A DNA stretch of 64,000 nt from Bradyrhizobium nanningense (GCF_004114535.1 NZ_LBJC01000014.1:307737-371736); one strand, 5' to 3'; counted from the stretch's first letter, positions 25,827-35,852 are shown. The notes: a model not told the origin generated them from the letters alone. A program made the numbers and translations.

Positions 25827-27911
25827 ATGCTTGAGGGAGCCGAGGTGCGGCTTGCCGTTGATATCGGTGGCACGTTCACCGACATCGTGCTGGACGTTGG
25901 TCTGGATCGCAAGACGCGCAAGCTGCTGACGACGCCGCAGCGGCCTGAGCAGGCGGTGCTGGACGGCATGCGTCTCATCCTCGCCGATGCGCGCGCCCAT
26001 ATCAGCGACATCGACGTCTTCATTCATGGCACCACGCTGGCGACCAACGCGATTATCGAGCGCCGCGGTGCCAAGACGGCCCTGATTGCGACCGAAGGCT
26101 TTCGCGACGTGCTCGATATCGGCACCGAAAGCCGCTACGACCAGTACGATCTCAGCATCGACAAGCCGAGGCCCCTGGCGCCGCGTAGCCTGCGCTTCAC
26201 CGTCCCCGAGCGCGTCGACGCCCACGGCGCCGTCCGCCTCCCGCTGGACGAGACTGCGGTGCGCGCACTCGCGCCGAAATTGCGCGAGCGAGGCGTCGAG
26301 AGCGTCGCGATCGCCTTCCTGCACTCCTACGCCAATCCCGAGCACGAGCGGCGTGCGGCCGCGATTCTGGCCGAGGAGATGCCGGGCATCTCGGTGACCG
26401 TGTCCTCCGCCGTCTGTCCCGAGATCCGCGAGTATGAGCGCACATCGACCGCGGTCGCGAATGCCTATGTGCAGCCGCTGATCGACGGCTACCTCGCCCG
26501 CATGGCCGACGCCTTGCAGGTCGAGCAGTTCCGCGGCGCGATCTATCTGGTCACCTCCGGCGGCGGCGTCACCTCGATCGAGACGGCGCGCCGTTTTCCG
26601 GTGCGCCTCATCGAATCCGGCCCCGCCGGCGGCGCGATCTTCGCGGCGCAGATCGCGGCGCGTCTGGGCGAGAGCAAGGTTCTGTCCTTCGACATGGGCG
26701 GCACCACGGCAAAAATCTGCCTGATCGAGAAGTACGAGCCCGAGACCTCGCGCGTGTTCGAGGTCGATCGCGCCGCGCGCTTCCTCAAAGGCTCCGGTCT
26801 GCCGGTGCGCATTCCCGTGATCGAGATGGTCGAGATCGGCGCGGGCGGTGGCTCGATCGCCCATGTCGACGCGATGAAGCGCGTCACTGTCGGCCCGGAG
26901 AGCGCCTCGTCGGAGCCGGGGCCGGCCTGCTATGCCCGCGGCGGCCTGCGTCCCGCGGTGACGGATGCGGACGTTGCGCTGGGCATGATCGATCCCGATG
27001 CGTTTGCGGCCGGCACGATCAAGCTCGACCCGGAGCTGTCGAAGCAGGCGCTGCTGCGCGACGTCGGCGCGCCGCTCGGCCTGTCGGCGGAAACCGCGGC
27101 CTATGCCGTGCACGAGGTCGTCTGCGAGAACATGGCGAGTGCGGCGCGCGTCCATGCGGTCGAGCGCGGCGAGATCGTCGGCCAGCACACCTTGATCGCG
27201 TTTGGCGGTGCTGCGCCGCTGCATGCGGCGCGTGTCGCCGAGAAGATCGGCGTCTCCCGGGTGATCGTGCCGTCGAATGCCGGCGTCGGCTCCGCCGTCG
27301 GCTTCCTGGCCGCGCCGATCGCCTATGAGCTGGTGCGCAGCCGTCATGTCCGGCTCGATGAGTTCGACACCGAAGCGGTCTCAGACCTCTTGCAGGACAT
27401 GGTGACCGAGGCGCGCGCGCTGGTCGAACCGGGCGCCGCCGGTGCGCCGGTGCGCGAACGCCGCGCCGCCTTCATGCGCTATGTCGGCCAGGGCCATGAG
27501 ATCTCCGTCGAGCTGCCGAACCGGCGGCTGACGGCGGCCGATCTCGCCGGCCTGCGTCAGAAGTTCGAGGCGGATTATTCCGCGATGTTCGAGCGCGCCA
27601 TTCCAGGCGCGGCGATCGAGGTGTTGAGCTGGTCGGTGCTCGCTACGACGGAGGCACGGAATCCACCTGTTGTCGCCGCCGTCACGCGCAAGCCCGCAGG
27701 CAAGGCCTCCGGCAGCCGCAAATTCTTCGACGGCCGCGCCGGTGAGGTGATCGAGATCCCGCTCTATCGCCGCGAGGACATGGCGCCGGGCGCGACCGTT
27801 GCCGGGCCCGCCGTGATCGCGGAGGACGAGACCTCCACCTTCGTCTCCACCAGTTTTGACGCTCATATCGACGGTGCCGGCAGCATCGTCATGGAACGAA
27901 AGGCGGCCTGA
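25827..27911 (+). CDS. Hydantoinase/oxoprolinase family protein, subunit A (HyuA-like)
   Basis: Protein of 694 aa, the usual length of HyuA and acetone/acetophenone-carboxylase-type alpha subunits. The ATPase-fold motif RLAVDIGGTFTDIVLD at the N-terminus and FDMGGTTAKICL near residue 290 are characteristic, as is IEIGAGGGSIAHVD-like IGAGGGSIAHVD. Such subunits phosphorylate or activate a cyclic amide or carbonyl with ATP and work with a B subunit. GCGGAGA lies about ten bases before ATG 25827. The B subunit follows after two bases and a TRAP importer after that. The pair may open a substituted hydantoin, N-methylhydantoin or oxoproline-like ring brought in by the transporter. Confidence 0.9.
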   Translation: MLEGAEVRLAVDIGGTFTDIVLDVGLDRKTRKLLTTPQRPEQAVLDGMRLILADARAHISDIDVFIHGTTLATNAIIERRGAKTALIATEGFRDVLDIGTESRYDQYDLSIDKPRPLAPRSLRFTVPERVDAHGAVRLPLDETAVRALAPKLRERGVESVAIAFLHSYANPEHERRAAAILAEEMPGISVTVSSAVCPEIREYERTSTAVANAYVQPLIDGYLARMADALQVEQFRGAIYLVTSGGGVTSIETARRFPVRLIESGPAGGAIFAAQIAARLGESKVLSFDMGGTTAKICLIEKYEPETSRVFEVDRAARFLKGSGLPVRIPVIEMVEIGAGGGSIAHVDAMKRVTVGPESASSEPGPACYARGGLRPAVTDADVALGMIDPDAFAAGTIKLDPELSKQALLRDVGAPLGLSAETAAYAVHEVVCENMASAARVHAVERGEIVGQHTLIAFGGAAPLHAARVAEKIGVSRVIVPSNAGVGSAVGFLAAPIAYELVRSRHVRLDEFDTEAVSDLLQDMVTEARALVEPGAAGAPVRERRAAFMRYVGQGHEISVELPNRRLTAADLAGLRQKFEADYSAMFERAIPGAAIEVLSWSVLATTEARNPPVVAAVTRKPAGKASGSRKFFDGRAGEVIEIPLYRREDMAPGATVAGPAVIAEDETSTFVSTSFDAHIDGAGSIVMERKAA

Positions 27912-27913
27912 TC

Positions 27914-29572
27914 ATGAGCAAGGCAAATGGCGCGAGCCTGATCGACCTTCAGATCATGTGGCACCGGCTGATCGCTGTGGTCGAGGAGCAGGCGCAGGTG
28001 CTGCTCCGCACCGCCTTCAGCCCGATCGTGCGCGAATGCGGCGACCTTTCGGCCGGCGTGTTCGACCTCGAGGGGCGGATGCTGGCGCAGGCGGTGACCG
28101 GCACGCCCGGCCACGTCAACTCGATGGCGGAATCGGTCAAGCACTTCATCGCCCACTTTCCGATCGAGACGATGAAGGAGGGCGACGCCTATATCACCAA
28201 TGATCCCTGGATGGGCACCGGCCATCTCAACGACTTCGTCGTCACCACGCCGTGCTTCAAGGACGGCAAGCCGGTGGCGCTGTTCTCCTGCACCAGCCAT
28301 CTCATGGACATCGGCGGCATCGGCTTCGGGCCTGACGCCACCGACGTATTCATGGAGGGGCTGTACATCCCCATGCTGAAGCTGATCGACCGGGGCGTCG
28401 TCAACGAGACGCTGATGGCGATGATCCGCACCAACACGCGGCTTCCAATCGATACCGAGGGCGACACCTATTCGCTCGCCGGATGCAACGACGTCGGCTG
28501 CGAGCGCCTGGTCGAGATGATGACCGAGTTCGGCATCGATACGCTCGACGAGCTCGGCGACTACATCTGCGCGCGCTCGCGCGAGGCCGTGCTGGCCGAG
28601 ATCGCAAAGCTGCCGAAGGGCAGCTGGCGCAACACCATGGTGGTCGACGGCTATGATTCTCCGGTGACGCTGGCGGCAACACTGACGATCTCGGATGCGG
28701 GCATCCACGTCGATTTCGATGGCACCTCCACAGCCTCGAAGTTCGGCATCAACGTGCCCTTGTCCTACACCACCGCCTACACCGTGTTCGGCCTAGGCTG
28801 CGTGGTCGCCTCGCAGATCCCGAATAATGCCGGCTCGCTCTCGCCGCTGACGGTGTCGGCGCCGGCGGGTGCGATCCTCAATGCGCCCAAGCCCGCGCCG
28901 GTCGCCTCGCGTCACATCATCGGCCAGATGCTGCCCGACGTGGTGTTCGGCTGCCTGCGCCAGATCATTCCGGAGCGCGTGCCGGCGGAAGGCACCTCCT
29001 GCCTGTGGAATCTCAACGTCCGCGGACAGACCCGCTCCGGCGTCGGCGGCAATTACGGGTTCTCGATGGCGGTGACGTCCAATGGCGGCACCGGTGCGCG
29101 GTTCGGCAAGGACGGTCTGTCGGCCACCGCCTATCCCAGCGGCGTGCGCGGCACGCCAGTCGAGATCGCGGAGACGCAGACGCCTTTGATCTTCTGGCGC
29201 AAGGAGCTGCGTCCGGATTCCGGCGGGGCGGGACGCACCCGCGGCGGTCTCGGCCAGATCATCGAGGTCGGCAGCGGCGTCGATGCGCCGTTCGACATCC
29301 TGGCGGCATTCGACCGCATCGATCATCCGCCGCGCGGCCGCGATGGCGGCAAGAACGGCGAGGCCGGCTATGTCGGCCTCAAGTCCGGCAAGAAGCTGCG
29401 TGGCAAGGGCTTTCAGCAGGTGCCGCCGGACGACCGGCTGGTGGTGCTGACGCCGGGCGGCGCCGGCATCGGCGATCCCGCGGCGCGCGAGCGTGCGGCG
29501 GTCAAGGACGATATCGAAAGCGGCCTCGTGTCCGCCGACAAGGCGGTTGCAGTTTATGGGTACGCGCGCTGA
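27914..29572 (+). CDS. Hydantoinase/oxoprolinase family protein, subunit B (HyuB-like)
   Basis: Protein of 552 aa matching HyuB. Landmarks are the N-terminal AFSPIVRECGDLSAGVFD, ITNDPWMGTGHLNDFVV, and the C-terminal GGAGRTRGGLGQIIEV and LTPGGAGIGDPAARE segments. It starts two bases after the A subunit. In characterised relatives the two subunits form an ATP-dependent complex that hydrolyses cyclic amides or carboxylates ketones. The substrate here is unknown. Confidence 0.92.
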   Translation: MSKANGASLIDLQIMWHRLIAVVEEQAQVLLRTAFSPIVRECGDLSAGVFDLEGRMLAQAVTGTPGHVNSMAESVKHFIAHFPIETMKEGDAYITNDPWMGTGHLNDFVVTTPCFKDGKPVALFSCTSHLMDIGGIGFGPDATDVFMEGLYIPMLKLIDRGVVNETLMAMIRTNTRLPIDTEGDTYSLAGCNDVGCERLVEMMTEFGIDTLDELGDYICARSREAVLAEIAKLPKGSWRNTMVVDGYDSPVTLAATLTISDAGIHVDFDGTSTASKFGINVPLSYTTAYTVFGLGCVVASQIPNNAGSLSPLTVSAPAGAILNAPKPAPVASRHIIGQMLPDVVFGCLRQIIPERVPAEGTSCLWNLNVRGQTRSGVGGNYGFSMAVTSNGGTGARFGKDGLSATAYPSGVRGTPVEIAETQTPLIFWRKELRPDSGGAGRTRGGLGQIIEVGSGVDAPFDILAAFDRIDHPPRGRDGGKNGEAGYVGLKSGKKLRGKGFQQVPPDDRLVVLTPGGAGIGDPAARERAAVKDDIESGLVSADKAVAVYGYAR

Positions 29573-29606
29573 CGTATCAGCACGCATGGGTCAACGGAGG
29601 GGTGCA

Positions 29607-30608
29607 ATGATCACGCGACGGAACTTCACCGCGGGCGCAGCGACGCTGCTCGCCGCCGGTCACATCTCGACCCGTGCGCGGGCGGCGACGACGAGTTGGG
29701 ACATGTCGACGGTCTGGCCCGACGGCAATTTCCACACCCAGAACGCGATGGCCTTCGCGGAGGAGGTGAAGAAGCAGACGGGCGGCTCGGTCGCGATCAC
29801 CGTGAAGGCCGGCGGCCAGCTCGGCTTCAAGGGGCCCGAGCATCTGCGCGCGGTGCGCGACGGCCTGGTGCCGCTCGCCGACGTCCTCAACATCCAGCAG
29901 GTCGGCGACGAGCCCTTCATGGGCGTCGAGAGCATCCCGTTCCTCTGCGGCTCGGTGGACGAGCTGAAGGTGCTGCACAAATACGTGCGGCCCGAATACG
30001 AGAAAATTGCCGCGCGCAACAACCAGAAGATCCTCTACATCGTGCCGTGGCCGACGCAGTATCTGCACCTCAAGGCGAAGGTCGCCGACGTCGAGGGCCT
30101 GAAGAACATCAAGATCCGCGTGCCCGACAAGAATGCGGTCGACATGTTGAATGCGATCGGCATGGCGGCCGTGATGATCCCGTGGGGCGAGACGATTCCG
30201 GCGCTCGCCTCCGGCGCGGTGGCCGGCGTGTCCACCTCGTCGGTGTCGGGCGTCGACGGCAAGTTCTGGGAATTCCTGAAATACGTCTACCCGACCAACC
30301 ACGTCTGGTCGTCGCAGATGCTCACCGTCAATCTCGATTCCTGGAAGGCGCTCAGCGCCGATCAGCAGAAGCTCGTGGCCGATATCGCCGCAAAGATGGA
30401 GCCGGGCTTCTGGGCGAATTCGCTCAAGGCCGACGTCGACAGCCTCAACCGTCTCAAGGAGGGTGGCATGGAGGTGGTGCCGGTCTCGGACGCGATGATG
30501 ATGGAAATCCGCAGCAAGACCGCACCGCAATTAGATGCCTTCCTCAAGCGCGTGCCGGCGGCCGACAAGCCGGTGCGGGCCTATCTCGCCGAAATGAAGC
30601 GCGGCTGA
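29607..30608 (+). CDS. TRAP transporter substrate-binding protein (DctP)
   Basis: Periplasmic TRAP binding protein of 333 aa. The N-terminus MITRRNFTAGAATLLAAG carries a twin-arginine motif and hydrophobic region ending in ARA, so Tat export is likely. The DctP-family arginine that binds a carboxylate is probably within KNIKIRVPDKNAVDML. GGAGGGGTGCAA precedes ATG 29607, and the three TRAP genes follow the hydantoinase-like pair with short gaps. The ligand is probably a carboxylated cyclic or N-substituted compound processed by HyuAB. Confidence 0.92.
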   Translation: MITRRNFTAGAATLLAAGHISTRARAATTSWDMSTVWPDGNFHTQNAMAFAEEVKKQTGGSVAITVKAGGQLGFKGPEHLRAVRDGLVPLADVLNIQQVGDEPFMGVESIPFLCGSVDELKVLHKYVRPEYEKIAARNNQKILYIVPWPTQYLHLKAKVADVEGLKNIKIRVPDKNAVDMLNAIGMAAVMIPWGETIPALASGAVAGVSTSSVSGVDGKFWEFLKYVYPTNHVWSSQMLTVNLDSWKALSADQQKLVADIAAKMEPGFWANSLKADVDSLNRLKEGGMEVVPVSDAMMMEIRSKTAPQLDAFLKRVPAADKPVRAYLAEMKRG

Positions 30609-30618
30609 GGGCGGGGCC

Positions 30619-31212
30619 GTGGTGAGCATTTCGCCCGAAGCACCGCAGAGCCTCAATGCAGCGGCGCCCCCGCCGCTGCGCATCCTGCTTGACGGCATCG
30701 ATCGACTCGGCCGGCTCGACGGCTGGATCGGCGGCGGTTGTCTCTTGATGCTGACGCTCTTGATGCTGTGCGAGGTCGCAACCCGCTTCCTGTCGAACCT
30801 CCTGCCGTTCTTCCCGCCGACGATCTCGATCGCCTGGGAATATTCGTCTTATCTGATGGCGGCATCGTTCACCTTCGGCGCGGCCATGACGCTGCGGGTG
30901 GGCGGCCACATCCGCGTGGTGCTGCTGCTGAAGAACGCGCCGGTGCCGGTGCAGCGTGCGCTCGAGATCCTCTCGGCCGCGGCCGGCTTCGCCTTCATGG
31001 CGTTCCTGACCTCGGCCATGGCGAAATTCGCCTTTGGCGCCTATCTGCGCGGCCAGGTCTCGACCTCCAGCGATACGCCGCTGTGGTTTCCGGAAGCCGT
31101 CGTCACCTTCGGCATGCTGCTGCTCACTCTCCAGTTCCTGGCGCGCGCCATCCAGGCCGTGCTCGGCCTGCCGCTGGAGGATCATCGCATGAAGGCCTCG
31201 CCCGTCGAATGA
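30619..31212 (+). CDS. TRAP transporter small permease (DctQ)
   Basis: Membrane protein of 197 aa with four hydrophobic segments, the normal DctQ topology. It starts with GTG at 30619 after GAGGGCGGGG; a second GTG at 30622 is possible. It lies ten bases after the DctP gene and is followed by DctM. The first 35 residues are a polar, proline-rich extension before the first helix. Confidence 0.88.
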   Translation: MVSISPEAPQSLNAAAPPPLRILLDGIDRLGRLDGWIGGGCLLMLTLLMLCEVATRFLSNLLPFFPPTISIAWEYSSYLMAASFTFGAAMTLRVGGHIRVVLLLKNAPVPVQRALEILSAAAGFAFMAFLTSAMAKFAFGAYLRGQVSTSSDTPLWFPEAVVTFGMLLLTLQFLARAIQAVLGLPLEDHRMKASPVE

Positions 31213-31243
31213 CCGCCTTGCCCACAGCCGGATCTAGGATCGC

Positions 31244-32548
31244 ATGACCATCGAAGTCGCTGCCCTGTTCGCGATCCTGTTTGCGCTGCTGGCCTGCGGT
31301 GTGTGGATCGGCCTGACGCTTGCGCTCACTGCGACGCTTTTGCTCGCGATGTTCCGTTCGATCCCGCTCGACAAGCTGCTGCCGCAATATGCCTGGAACA
31401 TCCTGACCACGCAGGAGCTCCTGGCGCTGCCGCTGTTCATCCTGATGGGTGAGCTGCTGTTTCGCACGCGCTTGTCGCGCTCGTTATTCCAGGGGCTCGC
31501 GCCGTGGGCGGGGTTGCTGCCGGGCCGGCTGCTGCATGTCAACGTGATCGGCTGCACCATCTTCGCGGCGATCTCGGGCTCCTCGGCGGCGACCACGCAG
31601 GTGATCGGCCGCATGTCGCTCAACGAGCTCTTGCGCCGCGGCTATTCCCGCGACATCGCGATCGGCTCACTCGCCGGCGCCGGCACGCTCGGCTTCCTGA
31701 TCCCGCCGTCCAACATCATGATCATCTACGGCGTGCTCGGCGACGTCTCGATCCTGAAGCTGTTCACCGCCGGCGTGCTGCCCGGGCTCCTGCTGGCCGC
31801 GACGTTCATGACCTGGGTGATGCTGCACACGAGCCTCGACCGCACGATGGTGCCGGAAACTGAAGCCAAGCTTTCGCAGGTGCCGTGGAGCGAGCGCTTC
31901 GCCGCGCTGAAGGATCTCGCGCCGGCGTTGTTCCTGATCGCCTGCGTGCTCGGCTCGATGTATGGCGGGCTCGCCACGCCGTCGGAAGCCGCCGCCGTCG
32001 GCGTGCTCGGCGCGGGGCTGGTGGCCTGGGCGCAGGGTTCGATGTCGCAGCAGGTGATGCGCGACGTGCTGATCGGCTCGGTCGTCACCTGCTCGATGAT
32101 TGCACTGATCGTGCTGGGGGCCTCGATCCTCGGCAATGCCGCGGCCTTCCTCGGCATCCCGCAGGCGGTCGCCGCCTTCGTCAAGGGGCTTGGCCTGTCG
32201 CCCTTCATGTTGATCGTCGTGCTGGTCATCTTCTATCTCGTCCTCGGCTGCTTCCTCGACGGCTTCTCGATGATCGTGATGACGCTGCCGATCGTGCTGC
32301 CGATCGTGAAGGGCGCGGGCTTCGACGAGATCTGGTTCGGCATCTTCCTGGTGCTGGCCGTCGAGATGGCGCAGATCACCCCGCCGGTCGGCTTCAATCT
32401 GTTCGTGATCCAGGGCCTGACCGAAGACGGCCTCGGCTACATCGCGCGCGTCACGATGCCCTACCTGATGATCATGATCGGCTTCGTGCTGCTGCTGACG
32501 CTATGGCCCGGCATCGTCACGATACTGCCGCGGGTGCTGTACGGGTAG
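31244..32548 (+). CDS. TRAP transporter large permease (DctM)
   Basis: Membrane protein of 434 aa with about twelve hydrophobic segments, as expected for DctM. Family motifs include SGSSAATTQVIGRM, GSLAGAGTLGFLIPPS, LGCFLDGFSMIVMTLPI and VEMAQITPPVGFNLFVI. CTAGGATCGC precedes the ATG. The final 26 codons (32471-32548) recur in diverged form at 33300-33377, beyond a repeat-rich insertion. Confidence 0.93.
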   Translation: MTIEVAALFAILFALLACGVWIGLTLALTATLLLAMFRSIPLDKLLPQYAWNILTTQELLALPLFILMGELLFRTRLSRSLFQGLAPWAGLLPGRLLHVNVIGCTIFAAISGSSAATTQVIGRMSLNELLRRGYSRDIAIGSLAGAGTLGFLIPPSNIMIIYGVLGDVSILKLFTAGVLPGLLLAATFMTWVMLHTSLDRTMVPETEAKLSQVPWSERFAALKDLAPALFLIACVLGSMYGGLATPSEAAAVGVLGAGLVAWAQGSMSQQVMRDVLIGSVVTCSMIALIVLGASILGNAAAFLGIPQAVAAFVKGLGLSPFMLIVVLVIFYLVLGCFLDGFSMIVMTLPIVLPIVKGAGFDEIWFGIFLVLAVEMAQITPPVGFNLFVIQGLTEDGLGYIARVTMPYLMIMIGFVLLLTLWPGIVTILPRVLYG

Positions 32549-32589
32549 TTGATATCTCGCTCGCGGACATATTCGGCCCGGTCCCACCT

Positions 32590-33240
32590 ACCATCCGTTG
32601 TGCTGCCCGACGGGCAAAACACGCCAGCGCTGGGTCGAGAGCGTTCGGCAAAATATTCGAATTTACAGAAGTTCGGTTTTGCCGTACAAGCCTGGACATC
32701 CCGCCCGCCACAAGGGGCGTTTCGCGATCGTCACGGGACGCGGGCCGGGATGCGGTGGCCGCGACGGCGTCGGCGCGCGATGTGGATTGCAGGGCGGGCG
32801 ACCGTGAGCAGCGACAGGCGCGATACGACACGGCGCTGACAGCGTCTTCGAATGGCCTCGACGGTGAGCGCACGCCAGCCGTGGAGAACCCAGCGAGGAC
32901 GTGCGCGGACGGAGAAGTCGTGTGGTCCTGACGCCCGGGGTCTGTGCGTCAAGTCCTGCGGAGATGCGGCGGCCAACCGGCGCGCGCATCGATCATCCGC
33001 AAGGCGACGGGGGCAATAGTGCATCGCTCCCCGGGGAGAGCACGAAGGACACCGTGAAAACCATCCGCGCAGGGAAGGCCGGGATGTCCCGGCGTCACCT
33101 GTCGTCCACCCCGTGCGCGCTTCTTCAGCACACGCGGGACTTCGGGTGCCAGCCGGCGCCCGGCCTTCCCTGCGCCCTTGCTTTCGAAGAGGGCGGAAGA
33201 AGACAGCTAAGCTCGGGCAAACCACGCCGCGAGGATAAAC
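32590..33240. repeat. Dispersed non-coding repeat element with 17-bp inverted arms
   Basis: This 650-base stretch has no convincing gene; short ORFs here have no family-like features. Its internal landmarks (TGCCCGACGGGCAAAACA at 32606-32623, GTGGTCCTGACGCCCGGGG near 32921, CTCCCCGGGGAGAGCACGAA near 33028) recall a sequence I remember as highly repeated in Bradyrhizobium, Nitrobacter and Rhodopseudomonas genomes. That is unverified. GCGCAGGGAAGGCCGGG (33067-33083) and its exact reverse complement (33159-33175) form 17-bp arms around 75 bases. It could be a non-autonomous mobile element or a structured RNA. Confidence 0.6.
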
Positions 33241-33299
33241 AGTCATGTCCATCGTTGAACTGCGATCTCATGCCCCGGACGCAGCGCAGCGCTCCGGCG

Positions 33300-33377
33300 A
33301 TCATGATCGGCCTCGCGTTGCTGTCGACGCTGTGGCCCGGCATCGTCACGATCTTACCGCGGGTGCTGTACGGCTAG
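33300..33377 (+). pseudogene. Remnant of a second dctM 3' end
   Basis: The last 25 codons before TAG 33375-33377 read [16 protein letters not shown] and then TILPRVLYG. This matches 22 of the last 25 residues of the intact DctM at 31244-32548. The synonymous and missense changes show it is not a recent exact copy. Nothing of the rest of a dctM gene is visible upstream. It is either a leftover of an ancient tandem TRAP copy or a product of recombination linked to the repeat element between the two copies. Confidence 0.75.
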
Positions 33378-33592
33378 CTGCGAAAGAGAAGCGGCTGCAA
33401 CGTTGCTGCGACCATCCAGCGGTTGGTGCTGTTCTGCGATCTCCCGCATTGAGTGCGTTTTTGCCGAAAATCATCACTGGCAGTGTCGTTCACCGAGCGA
33501 TCAATGCGGGAAATTTAGGCAAATTAAATCCTTTCGGCGCTTACCTGAAATTCACAGGTTCGATTTTTACGAATGCCACTTGGAGGCTCCCC

Positions 33593-35743
33593 ATGCGGAC
33601 CAATCTTCCGGTCACGGCTGTCGAATATCCAATTACCGACGAGACTCTCATCGTCTCTCACACGGATACGAAAGGGAAGCTGATCTACTTCAACGATCAG
33701 TTCGTTGAGGCCTCCGGATTTTCCGAGGCCGAGTTGATGGGGCAGCCTCACAACATCATCCGCCATCCGGATATGCCGCCCGCGGCCTTCGAGAATCTGT
33801 GGGCCACACTCCAGCAGGGAAAGCCCTGGGCGGGCGCGGTGAAGAACCGGCGCAAGAACGGCGACTTCTACTGGGTGTTGGCGACCGCCTCTCCAATTCG
33901 CCAGAACGGACAGATCGTCGGCTACAGCTCCATCCGCACCAAGCTGCCCGCCGACCAGCGCGCCGAGGCGGAGCAGGTGTATGCGAAGATCCGCGAGAAC
34001 AAGCCGCATGATTACAGGCTGGATGCCGGCATGATTCGCCGACGTTCTCTTCTCGATCGATTGGCCATCTTCACCGGCACGCTCAACGCCCGCCTCGTCA
34101 CACTTGTCACCATACTCTCGTTGTTCCTGCTGACGATCGGCGTCATGGGCTTGCAGGGGACGCGCCAGAGCAATGCACGGCTGAAATCGATCTACCAAGA
34201 TCGTGCGGTGCCATTGGCACAGCTCTTTGAAATCAACGACCGGATGAGAGACAATACGGTGCTGATGTTTGAGGCGGCCGCCAACGGGCGCGCTGGAAAA
34301 CCGGTCGGCGAGATTGCAGCCAAGGTGAATGCCAACCTTGAGAAGGTCGGAAAGGCCTGGGCTGAGTACATGGCGACCTATCTGACGCCCGAAGAAAAAG
34401 GCGTTGCCGACAGCTTCACGCCCAAGCGCGCGAACTACGTCGAGCAAGGACTGAAGCCGGCGCTGTCGCTCTCTGCCGAGCGAAAATACGAGGAGCTCGC
34501 CGCTCTGCTGGCCGGACGGGCGCGCGAACTGTACGAGGCGGCGAAGGCCGATCTCGACAAGCTTGTGGCGATCCAGGTCAAGGAAGCCAAGGCGGAATAC
34601 GATGCGGCCGAGCACGAATATGGCTGGCTGGTTGGCGCTGCGCTTGCCCTCCTGATGACGAGCATTGCCATCGGCGGGCTCGTGAGCCGGCAAACCATCC
34701 GTGCCATCGTCCGCCCGCTTCAGCGCCTGAACGATGCGATGCTCAGCATCAACCAGGCCAAGCTCGACAACCGCATCGTCGTCGAACGGGACGACGAACT
34801 CGGTGAGGCCTTGCGAAATCTGCAGACGCTGCAGGCCATCGTTCGATTCGATCGCGACGAGCTGAAGGCGACGGAGAGGCGGTCAGCTGCCCAGCGCAAG
34901 TTGGAGATGACCAAGCTCGCCGGAAATTTCGAGAGCGCAGTGGGCGAGATCATCGAGACCGTCTCGTCGGCCTCGAGGGAACTGGAGGCCTCGGCGAACA
35001 CGTTGACCTCGACTGCGGAGCGCGGAGAGAAGCTTGCGACGATGGTCGCGGCGGCTTCCGAAGAGGCCTCGACCAACGTGCAATCCGTCGCGAGCGCGAC
35101 GGAAGAGCTGTCATCCTCCGTCAACGAAATCGGCCGACAGGTCCAGGAATCGGCGCGGATGGCCAATGAGGCGGTCGAACAGGCACGCCTCACTGATCAA
35201 AAGGTCGGTGAGCTCTCCAAGGCTGCGGCGCGGATCGGTGACGTGGTCGAGCTCATCACCACGATCGCAGGCCAGACCAATCTGCTCGCATTGAACGCAA
35301 CGATCGAGGCCGCGCGGGCCGGCGAAGCCGGCCGTGGCTTTGCCGTGGTCGCCTCCGAAGTGAAGGCCCTGGCCGAGCAGACCGCCAAAGCCACCGGCGA
35401 GATTTCCCAGCAGATTTCCGGCATTCAGGGCGCGACCCAAGACTCGGTCAACGCCATCAAGACGATCGGAAGCACGATCAAGTCCTTGTCGGAGATCTCG
35501 TCGACCATCGCGGCGGCGGTCGAGGAGCAGGGCGCAGCGACCCAGGAGATCGCGCGCAACGTCCAGCAGGCTGCTGAAGGCACGCACCAGGTCTCGTCGA
35601 ACATTGCTGACGTCCAGCGTGGCGCGACCGAAACCGGCTCGGCTTCCGCGCAGGTGCTCGATGCAGCGCAACTGCTCTCGACCGACAGCAGTCGTCTGCG
35701 AACCGAGGTGGGTCGCTTTCTGGATAGCGTCCGAGCCGCCTGA
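33593..35743 (+). CDS. Methyl-accepting chemotaxis protein with N-terminal PAS domain (Aer-like)
   Basis: Chemoreceptor of 716 aa. A PAS domain at residues about 15-125 has the Aer-like pattern [32 protein letters not shown] and [12 protein letters not shown], which in Aer binds FAD. Next come two transmembrane segments (about 164-184 and 343-363) flanking a four-helix-type periplasmic region, then a HAMP linker and a signalling domain with the highly conserved hairpin tip ([20 protein letters not shown]). It ends [14 protein letters not shown] with no CheR-binding pentapeptide. TGGAG lies before ATG 33593. It probably senses redox or energy state as well as a periplasmic cue. No che genes are nearby, so it signals to a remote array. 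Confidence 0.92.
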   Translation: MRTNLPVTAVEYPITDETLIVSHTDTKGKLIYFNDQFVEASGFSEAELMGQPHNIIRHPDMPPAAFENLWATLQQGKPWAGAVKNRRKNGDFYWVLATASPIRQNGQIVGYSSIRTKLPADQRAEAEQVYAKIRENKPHDYRLDAGMIRRRSLLDRLAIFTGTLNARLVTLVTILSLFLLTIGVMGLQGTRQSNARLKSIYQDRAVPLAQLFEINDRMRDNTVLMFEAAANGRAGKPVGEIAAKVNANLEKVGKAWAEYMATYLTPEEKGVADSFTPKRANYVEQGLKPALSLSAERKYEELAALLAGRARELYEAAKADLDKLVAIQVKEAKAEYDAAEHEYGWLVGAALALLMTSIAIGGLVSRQTIRAIVRPLQRLNDAMLSINQAKLDNRIVVERDDELGEALRNLQTLQAIVRFDRDELKATERRSAAQRKLEMTKLAGNFESAVGEIIETVSSASRELEASANTLTSTAERGEKLATMVAAASEEASTNVQSVASATEELSSSVNEIGRQVQESARMANEAVEQARLTDQKVGELSKAAARIGDVVELITTIAGQTNLLALNATIEAARAGEAGRGFAVVASEVKALAEQTAKATGEISQQISGIQGATQDSVNAIKTIGSTIKSLSEISSTIAAAVEEQGAATQEIARNVQQAAEGTHQVSSNIADVQRGATETGSASAQVLDAAQLLSTDSSRLRTEVGRFLDSVRAA

Positions 35744-35792
35744 ACGAACGCAGGCTCTCGGTAGCCGCCAGGAAAAGCTGCGATCTGAAAGC

Positions 35793-35823
35793 GGTCGTTG
35801 TCCCGCTCGTGGGGACAACGACC
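35793..35823. terminator. Strong stem-loop between convergent chemoreceptor and GST genes
   Basis: GGTCGTTGTCCC (35793-35804) and its exact complement (35812-35823) form a 12-bp stem with a 7-base loop, midway between two converging stop codons. It lacks a T-run on either strand, so a bidirectional terminator or mRNA-end stabiliser is likely but not certain. Confidence 0.5.
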
Positions 35824-35852
35824 TGTCAACGCAGTGTGGTGTTCAGTCCGGC

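Noticed and set aside
33245..33592. N-terminal extension of the PAS chemoreceptor to 33245
   Set aside because: The upstream codons overlap the dctM remnant in another frame and look non-coding; ATG 33593 has a proper TGGAG site and begins directly before the PAS domain.
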